64,000 nucleotides of DNA from Chryseobacterium sp. (lineage in GTDB: Bacteria > Bacteroidota > Bacteroidia > Flavobacteriales > Weeksellaceae). The notes beneath the pieces were generated by a model. It was not told where the DNA came from. It did no database searches and was given only the letters and a program-made list of their open reading frames with translations. A program made the translations under genes and the position numbers. This document shows positions 58,800 through 64,000 of this stretch, piece by piece. The first letter of the stretch is position 1, and each line of letters starts with the position of its first letter. The stretch is taken from the NCBI GenBank assembly GCA_031277615.1, contig JAITMC010000023.1:1-64000 (forward strand), in the 5' to 3' direction.

Positions 58800-60989
58800 T
58801 TAAGGTTTTTTGAACGTTAAAATGAAAGAAGTTCCCCCTTTATTGCTTTCGTAATCTATATTTCCTCCGATACGGTTCATAATACGGTGTACAATAGAAA
58901 GGCCTACTCCGTTTCCTTTAAACTGTTTCGCATTATCCATTCTGTTGAAAATTTTGAACATCTTATGCTTTTCCTCCTCCGGAATACCGATACCGTTGTC
59001 TGAAATGCGATAGATTACGGTCTGCCCGTCTTCCGTGCCTCCGATTTCCACTTTCGGACGGTCTTTATGGGAAGAATATTTCACGGCATTGTTGATGATA
59101 TTCAGAAATACCTGATGCAGCATTGTTTTATCGGCAAGTACCTCAGGACACTCATGGATGATGATCTCACTTTTAGGGCTGTCAAAGGTAATTCTGGCAT
59201 TTTCAGAGATCTTTTCTATCGTACGGGCAGGCTGAAGGACCTCCAGCTGAATGTCACTGTGTTTAGCCCGGCTGAGCTGAAGAACATCATGCATCATTTC
59301 TGCCATATTATCGATCTCTTCAATAATAGAGTTTAATTTATTTTTATTCTTTTCTGTTTTTTCAAAATTGGCAAGAAGCATCTGCGCATTAAGCTTCATT
59401 ACCGTTAAAGGAGTACCGAGGTCGTGAGAAATCGTATAGGAAAAACTGTCCAGCTCCTCGTTTACCTTTCTCAGCTGGTTATTCAGTTCTTTGATCGCGT
59501 TATACTGTTTGTGCGAAGTTTCCAGGATCACATCGCGTATCGCCTTTACGGCACTCAGATCCCTGGAATTCCAGCGTTTTGAATTCCCTTTGATGTTTTC
59601 CGTAAAAATATGGAAAGACGTTCTGGGGGAAACCATCTGTCGCTCTTCTCCGTTCTGCATAAATACACCTACCTTTTTTTCCGGGTTTCCGGCCCAGTTG
59701 ATGTGCTCATCAAACTCTTTCCGGAACCAGATCAGCAATTCTCTTTTACTTCGTTCCACAAAGTAGATCACAATACCCGCTGCATTTTCGTCCAGTTTAA
59801 GGAGGCTGCCCTGCTCTTTCAGGAAACTTCTGTTGACATACATGCTTCCTTCCGTATTCTCAATGGCCCAGTCAATAATATTTTCAATGGTATTGCGGCC
59901 GGGAACCGCTCCGGAAGTCACTGTTTCCCCCTCAGAAGTAATGGCAAGACCATCTGCATCAGGCAGTTTTCTGATCTTTCCTTTATTATCGATAAGGGAA
60001 TCAAAAAGATGGTTATGCTTTAAAAATTCCGCTTTCAGTTCTGATGATTTCTCATTCAGTTCCAGGCGGTATTTAAGTTCGTTTTTAGATTTAAATGAAG
60101 AATAGGCATTCGATGCCAGTGCGGTAAAAATACCGGCCTGCACGCGGTCTTCAAGATCAATATGCTGAGGCTCCGAATTCTGGCAGGTGACCAGCCCCCA
60201 CAGATGGTCATCGATAATGATCGAAATACTGAAACTTGAAGAAGCCCCTGAGTTTTTAATGTATTGTCCGTGAATAGGCGACATTCCCCTTGAAGATACA
60301 TACGTCAGATCGATATGTTCTTCGCGTTTGCTCAATAAAGGAACAGTTTCCGCATATACATTACTGAAAATTCTTTTTCTTTTTTTCAGATAAAGAGCTC
60401 TTGCCTGTCGGGGAATATCCGATTCCGGGTAATGAAGGCCCAGATAGCTTTCCATTTTCCCGGTTATTTTTTCTGCAATTACTTTTCCGGAACCGTCCAT
60501 CATAAATTTATACACCATCATCCGGTCGTAATTCACGATTTTAGATAATGTACTCAGCAGCTGATCCCAAAGTTCCTGCTCATCATCAATCACATAGAAA
60601 TTATCATATTTATTCGAAATGCGCTTATTCGGATTCTCCAATACCGCTTCAAACTCGAAAAAGATGTGTTTTGCATTCCTGAAAACAGAAAAGTGATATT
60701 CCTTTCCATCGACAAACACTTTGTCGAAATGCGTTTCATTTTCACGTTTCGTAAAATCCTGCAGGGAAACATAAATATCCGATTCTATTACAGGTCCGAA
60801 GCTTTCCGGAAAATCAGTAAGTCTCCTGTCAAAAAGCTGTTCCGCATTTTCGATCCTGAATAGATCCCCAATATTACTGCTGAAAAAAGTGATGGAATGA
60901 GATGCTGCATCAATGCCAATCAGATATCCAAAACTTTGTATATACCCAGGGATATGGATGGGTTCTTCATGACACTCTACAAAATTCAT
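58800..60989 (-). CDS. bphP: Bacteriophytochrome histidine kinase
   Basis: A 729-aa protein with the full PAS-GAF-PHY-kinase layout. Cys6 ('VECHEEPIHIPG') is the biliverdin-attachment position, the GAF domain has 'YPESDIPRQARALY' (Asp191) and 'MSPIHGQY', the PHY tongue has 'SPRTSFHIF' (about 454-462), and the kinase has 'YTISHDLGTPLTVM' (His522) and ATP-binding 'FKGNGVGLSIVHRI'. It should sense red/far-red light using biliverdin from the next gene. No response regulator is encoded beside it. Confidence 0.95.
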   Translation of the reverse strand: MNFVECHEEPIHIPGYIQSFGYLIGIDAASHSITFFSSNIGDLFRIENAEQLFDRRLTDFPESFGPVIESDIYVSLQDFTKRENETHFDKVFVDGKEYHFSVFRNAKHIFFEFEAVLENPNKRISNKYDNFYVIDDEQELWDQLLSTLSKIVNYDRMMVYKFMMDGSGKVIAEKITGKMESYLGLHYPESDIPRQARALYLKKRKRIFSNVYAETVPLLSKREEHIDLTYVSSRGMSPIHGQYIKNSGASSSFSISIIIDDHLWGLVTCQNSEPQHIDLEDRVQAGIFTALASNAYSSFKSKNELKYRLELNEKSSELKAEFLKHNHLFDSLIDNKGKIRKLPDADGLAITSEGETVTSGAVPGRNTIENIIDWAIENTEGSMYVNRSFLKEQGSLLKLDENAAGIVIYFVERSKRELLIWFRKEFDEHINWAGNPEKKVGVFMQNGEERQMVSPRTSFHIFTENIKGNSKRWNSRDLSAVKAIRDVILETSHKQYNAIKELNNQLRKVNEELDSFSYTISHDLGTPLTVMKLNAQMLLANFEKTEKNKNKLNSIIEEIDNMAEMMHDVLQLSRAKHSDIQLEVLQPARTIEKISENARITFDSPKSEIIIHECPEVLADKTMLHQVFLNIINNAVKYSSHKDRPKVEIGGTEDGQTVIYRISDNGIGIPEEEKHKMFKIFNRMDNAKQFKGNGVGLSIVHRIMNRIGGNIDYESNKGGTSFILTFKKP

Positions 60990-61006
60990 ATATTTCTTTG
61001 ATCTAT

Positions 61007-61014
61007 CAAATATA
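61007..61014 (-). promoter_or_regulatory. Likely -7 element of the bphP-bphO operon
   Basis: TATATTTG on the minus strand matches TAnnTTTG exactly, 18 bp before the bphP start codon. I find no good TTG at the usual distance upstream. Confidence 0.45.
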
Positions 61015-61359
61015 ACGTTTTTTTTAATGACATATTACTTTTGTGGTATCGAATCTCAACATGAGCAGCGATACCCTATCATAAAAAACGCCAATAATCC
61101 AACTCCATGAAAATCAGCCAGAAAAAACACCTGTTTTTATAGATTTTCAATAAAAGTTACTTATAAAATACGGAAAATTTACCGCAATTCCAAGGATTAT
61201 GATTCATCACATGAATTTTACATTAATAAGTGAAATAATTACGTTAATTAAACAAAATTTATTAAATTTATATCACCAAACAACCATTACAATTAAAAAT
61301 AATTGAATTTTTTATCATATTCTCAATAAAAACTTCATTTAACTTCAAATAATATTACT
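61015..61359. other. AT-rich spacer without a gene
   Basis: Divergent spacer between bphP and the hydrolase gene. It has no coding frame, strong hairpin or RNA gene that I can identify. Confidence 0.6.
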
Positions 61360-62409
61360 ATGAAAAAGTTCCCTTCAATGATTCTCATATTCATCCTTGC
61401 ATCAGGCGCCTGGAACGGATATGAATCCTGCACCAGAGTAGTGTACAAAGGTCCCGAAAACACAGTCATCACAGCCCGTTCTATGGACTGGAAGGATGAA
61501 ATCTCCGGCAACCTATAGGTCTTCCCGAAAGGAGTCCAGCGCAACGGTGAAGTCGGACCATTGTCTTTGCCATGGACCTCAAAGTATGGCAGCATTGTGA
61601 CCTCTTCCTGGGATATTGCTTCATCCGACGGAATGAATGAAAAAGGCCTGGTAGCCAATCTGCTTTGGCTGGGAGAATCCCAATATCCTCAGTTTAATCC
61701 CAAAGGGAAGCAGAAAGGAGTTGCCATTTCACTCTGGGCCCAGTATTTTCTGGATAATTTCGGAACGGTAAGTGAAGCTGTAAACCATATGAAATCCAAT
61801 CCGTTCGTTATCGTAAGTGATTATATTCCGGGAACAGAGCGTTTCACCACTGTACACCTTTCCCTCTCTGACGCTTCCGGCGACAATGCCGTCTTTGAAT
61901 ACCTCAACGGAAAACTTGTGGTACACCACGATCCGAAATACACCGTAATGACCAATTCTCCGGTATTTGAGGAACAGCTGGCTTTAAACAAATACTGGCA
62001 GGGAATTCCGGGAACCGTTATGCTTCCGGGAACCAACCGCGCAGCAGACCGTTTTGTGAGAGCGTCCTACTACATCAATGCCATCCCACAAACCAGTGAT
62101 ACGCGCACAGCAGTTGCCAGTGTATTCAGCGTCATCAGAAACTGTTCTGTTCCTTACGGCATCTCTTCAGAAACAGAACCGAATATCTCATCGACCCGAT
62201 GGAGAACCGTATCCGATCAGAAAAACCTGGTCTATTATTTTGAAACGGTATTTACTCCTAACACATTCTGGGTAAACCTTAAAGATTTTGACCTCAGCCC
62301 AAAAGGAAAGATAATGAAACTTGACCTGAGTAATTTCCAGACCTATAACGGAAAAGCCAATAAGGATTTCAAGGAATCCAAACCTTTTAAATTTTTAGGA
62401 CTTAATTAA
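61360..62409 (+). pseudogene. Choloylglycine hydrolase-family gene with in-frame stop
   Basis: The frame from ATG 61360 to TAA 62407-62409 encodes 349 codons with a TAG at codon 53 (61516-61518). The start has a signal peptide followed by Cys24 ('GYESCTRVVYKGPENTVIT'), the N-terminal nucleophile of this family, with 'ARSMDWKDE' behind it; downstream are 'DGMNEKGLVANLLWLGES' and 'HLSLSDASGDNAVFEYLNG'. Relatives usually read Asn-Leu-Trp at the position of the stop, so a single TGG to TAG change is likely. Members cleave amide bonds of bile salts, penicillin V or lactones. The rest is intact, suggesting recent loss or a sequencing error. Confidence 0.85.
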
Positions 62410-62580
62410 ATAACAAGGTTTGGATTAAATTAAAGATGAAAACACGGAAAACGGAAGTTAAATATTAAAAAACATAAAAAACAGGTCAACAGTTATTCTA
62501 TATGAACTCCATAACATCCAACATCCAGCTTTCACTCACCAATCCAGACCAACGTTAAATACACTCATAAACACAATACT

Positions 62581-63738
62581 ATGATCCTTTTTTCAACAAA
62601 AAAGAGAAGCCTTGTGCTTGGTGCTTTACTCACCGGCCTGTCTGCCGGCGCACAAATTCCGGATTCACTGCATACTACTCCGAAGGAAGACAACATCAAA
62701 TACCCGCAGCTGCAGATCAAAGGACTTTTCCAGGCCCGTTATCTGGTGGGAATGTCCCGGGATGTAGATGTAAACGGCCTTCATCATGCCGACGGATCGG
62801 GAACCAGCAACAATTTTATGCTGAAATACATGAGGGTTCAGGTTCGGGCCCAGATCAGCAAACGGACAGAAGTGGTAGCCCTCGCCAACCTTGCCGATTT
62901 TAAAAACGATCCCAAAAGCAGAGTTCTGGAAAACGCTTATCTGAAGTATACCTTCAGTCCCAGGTTGGCATTCACAGTGGGGCAATTCAGACCCTGGTTC
63001 GGAATTGAAGAAACCTATCCTATCGATATCATCAAATCCCTCGACTGGTCCAATCAATACAGTGAATTCGGAAAACTGGGCTGGACGAGCTTTCAGATCG
63101 GGCTTTCCGCAACAGGACAGATGAAATTGGGTGAAATTCCATTTCAGTACGCTGTATCCGTTGTGAATGGTAACGGAAAAAACCAGGTCAATGACAACGA
63201 TAACGGAAAGCAGTATTCTACAAGACTTGTTTTCGGACTTTCTGAAAAATACAATTTCAACGTAGGACTGAATGGCGGTATCGGAGAAGTTTTCAGTAAA
63301 AAAGTGTACGCCGTAGGGATTGATTTAAGCTCAATGATTCAGTTTGATCCCAAATGGAGCCTTGATATGCAGCTGGAAGCCAAACAGGCCACCAATCATG
63401 TTCTGTACAACACGCTGGATCCTGAAACAAGGCCTTCCAATCCTGACCAGTACCTGATCCGTGGAGCTTATTTTCTTCCCAATGTAAGATATGAAATCAA
63501 TCACAGAAATCTCAGTGCTTTTGAGCTTTCCTGCCGGTATGAATATCTGGACACCAATTTCAGGATGAATTCCAATCCCAGACAGACGATTACCCCGATG
63601 TTCGGACTGGAATTCCTGAAAAACTACGGGGCCAGAATTCAGCTGGGTGTACAGTTTGACCGCTATAAACATCAGGTGGAAAACACCTCACAATATAACA
63701 ACAATCTATTCATTGTTCAGGTACAGAGTAGATTTTAA
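62581..63738 (+). CDS. Porin of the phosphate-selective (OprO/OprP-like) family
   Basis: This 385-aa protein has a signal peptide ('LVLGALLTGLSAGAQ') and a beta-barrel with 'QLQIKGLFQARYLVGMSRDV', 'LAFTVGQFRPWFGIEETYPI' and a final aromatic strand ending 'VQVQSRF'. It resembles phosphate-selective porins of Bacteroidetes, though selectivity cannot be read from sequence. The anion transporter gene begins 20 bp later, so the two are likely one uptake unit. Confidence 0.82.
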   Translation: MILFSTKKRSLVLGALLTGLSAGAQIPDSLHTTPKEDNIKYPQLQIKGLFQARYLVGMSRDVDVNGLHHADGSGTSNNFMLKYMRVQVRAQISKRTEVVALANLADFKNDPKSRVLENAYLKYTFSPRLAFTVGQFRPWFGIEETYPIDIIKSLDWSNQYSEFGKLGWTSFQIGLSATGQMKLGEIPFQYAVSVVNGNGKNQVNDNDNGKQYSTRLVFGLSEKYNFNVGLNGGIGEVFSKKVYAVGIDLSSMIQFDPKWSLDMQLEAKQATNHVLYNTLDPETRPSNPDQYLIRGAYFLPNVRYEINHRNLSAFELSCRYEYLDTNFRMNSNPRQTITPMFGLEFLKNYGARIQLGVQFDRYKHQVENTSQYNNNLFIVQVQSRF

Positions 63739-63758
63739 CCACTTAAACATTTACCATT

Positions 63759-64000
63759 ATGAAAGAAATTAATATCAGAAATGTCGCGATAACGTTCGGT
63801 GTTGCACTGGTAATATGGTTTATTCCTGTACCGGAAGGCGTTACTCAGGATGCCTGGCACCTCTTCGCCATTTTTGCAGCAACGATTTTAGGAATTATTC
63901 TTAAAGCAGCTCCCATGGGAACCATGTGTATGATGGCCATCGCCTTTACGGCCCTTACGCAGGTTGTAGCCCCCGGTGATGCCGGAAAATCCATTACCAA
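63759..64000 (+). CDS. DASS-family anion/dicarboxylate transporter, N-terminal part
   Basis: The ATG at 63759 opens a frame that runs off the window (80 residues seen). 'VALVIWFIPVPEGVTQDAWH' and 'LFAIFAATILGIILKAAPMG' are typical of the N-terminal helices of DASS/CitT-like transporters, which move di- and tricarboxylates across the inner membrane. It follows the porin by 20 bp. Confidence 0.8.
   Translation, partial: MKEINIRNVAITFGVALVIWFIPVPEGVTQDAWHLFAIFAATILGIILKAAPMGTMCMMAIAFTALTQVVAPGDAGKSIT

Overview
The window looks like chromosome of a Flavobacteriia member, most likely Chryseobacterium or a close relative. The evidence is low GC with AT-rich spacers, promoters of the TTG-N19-TAnnTTTG type, gliding motility genes gldB and gldC, proteins with type IX secretion sorting domains, a Bacteroidetes-type (T6SS-iii) TssD/VgrG set, a PafA-type alkaline phosphatase and a double-glycine Cys-rich peptide. 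There are no rRNA or tRNA genes and no CRISPR array that I can see.

Layout. 1-6.1 kb: long intergenic repeats (about 200 bp period), SRPBCC, L,D-transpeptidase-like and DUF2459 genes, a tiny basic ORF with its own promoter and terminator, queG, a rhodanese and an HD-type protein, then almost 1 kb of repeats and gene debris. 6.1-10.2 kb: small proteins, a DUF4136 lipoprotein, a secreted endonuclease I with a T9SS tail, and lemA. 10.4-22.4 kb: a T6SS-iii auxiliary/effector island on the minus strand. tssD (Hcp) has its own promoter and terminator. It is followed by a tight ten-gene run: vgrG, a small beta-helix-like protein, a DUF2235 (Tle1-like) lipase, a small membrane protein, a DUF2931 lipoprotein, a LysM protein, a secreted protein, a DUF4280 PAAR-like tip, a 947-aa OmpA-domain protein and a lipoprotein. 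No sheath, baseplate or ClpV gene is present, so the apparatus must be encoded elsewhere.

22.5-29.8 kb: DUF2752, namA, cdd, then a cobalamin riboswitch controlling a TonB receptor (BtuB-like) and a beta-propeller lipoprotein (BtuG-like). After these come a broken gene remnant and an AT-rich insert with a structured RNA candidate and a T9SS-exported protein. 29.9-36 kb: cca, NTF2-like, tsaC, a REP-associated tyrosine transposase (RAYT) bracketed by palindromes, including a four-unit array, then DinB, GNAT and metB. 36-40.6 kb: gldC, an ABC-2 permease fused to a TlpA-like thioredoxin domain, its ATPase, and gldB. 40.7-49.5 kb: LRR protein, two GNATs, nadE, a barnase/archaemetzincin/barstar operon, an AraC-type regulator, pafA, VOC and GNAT genes. 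49.6-57.1 kb: a Cys-rich double-glycine peptide and a run of small membrane proteins, lipoproteins and unknowns, with GC-rich perfect palindromes. 57.2-64 kb: mdh, a bacteriophytochrome/heme oxygenase operon, a choloylglycine-hydrolase-family gene with an in-frame stop, a porin, and the start of a DASS anion transporter.

The items most worth a second look are the barnase-archaemetzincin-barstar operon, the permease-thioredoxin fusion in the gld locus, the T6SS-iii effector island, the RAYT with its palindrome array, the 26-codon basic ORF, and the hairpin RNA at 28.7 kb. All functional calls rest on reading motifs and recalled families. No search was run.
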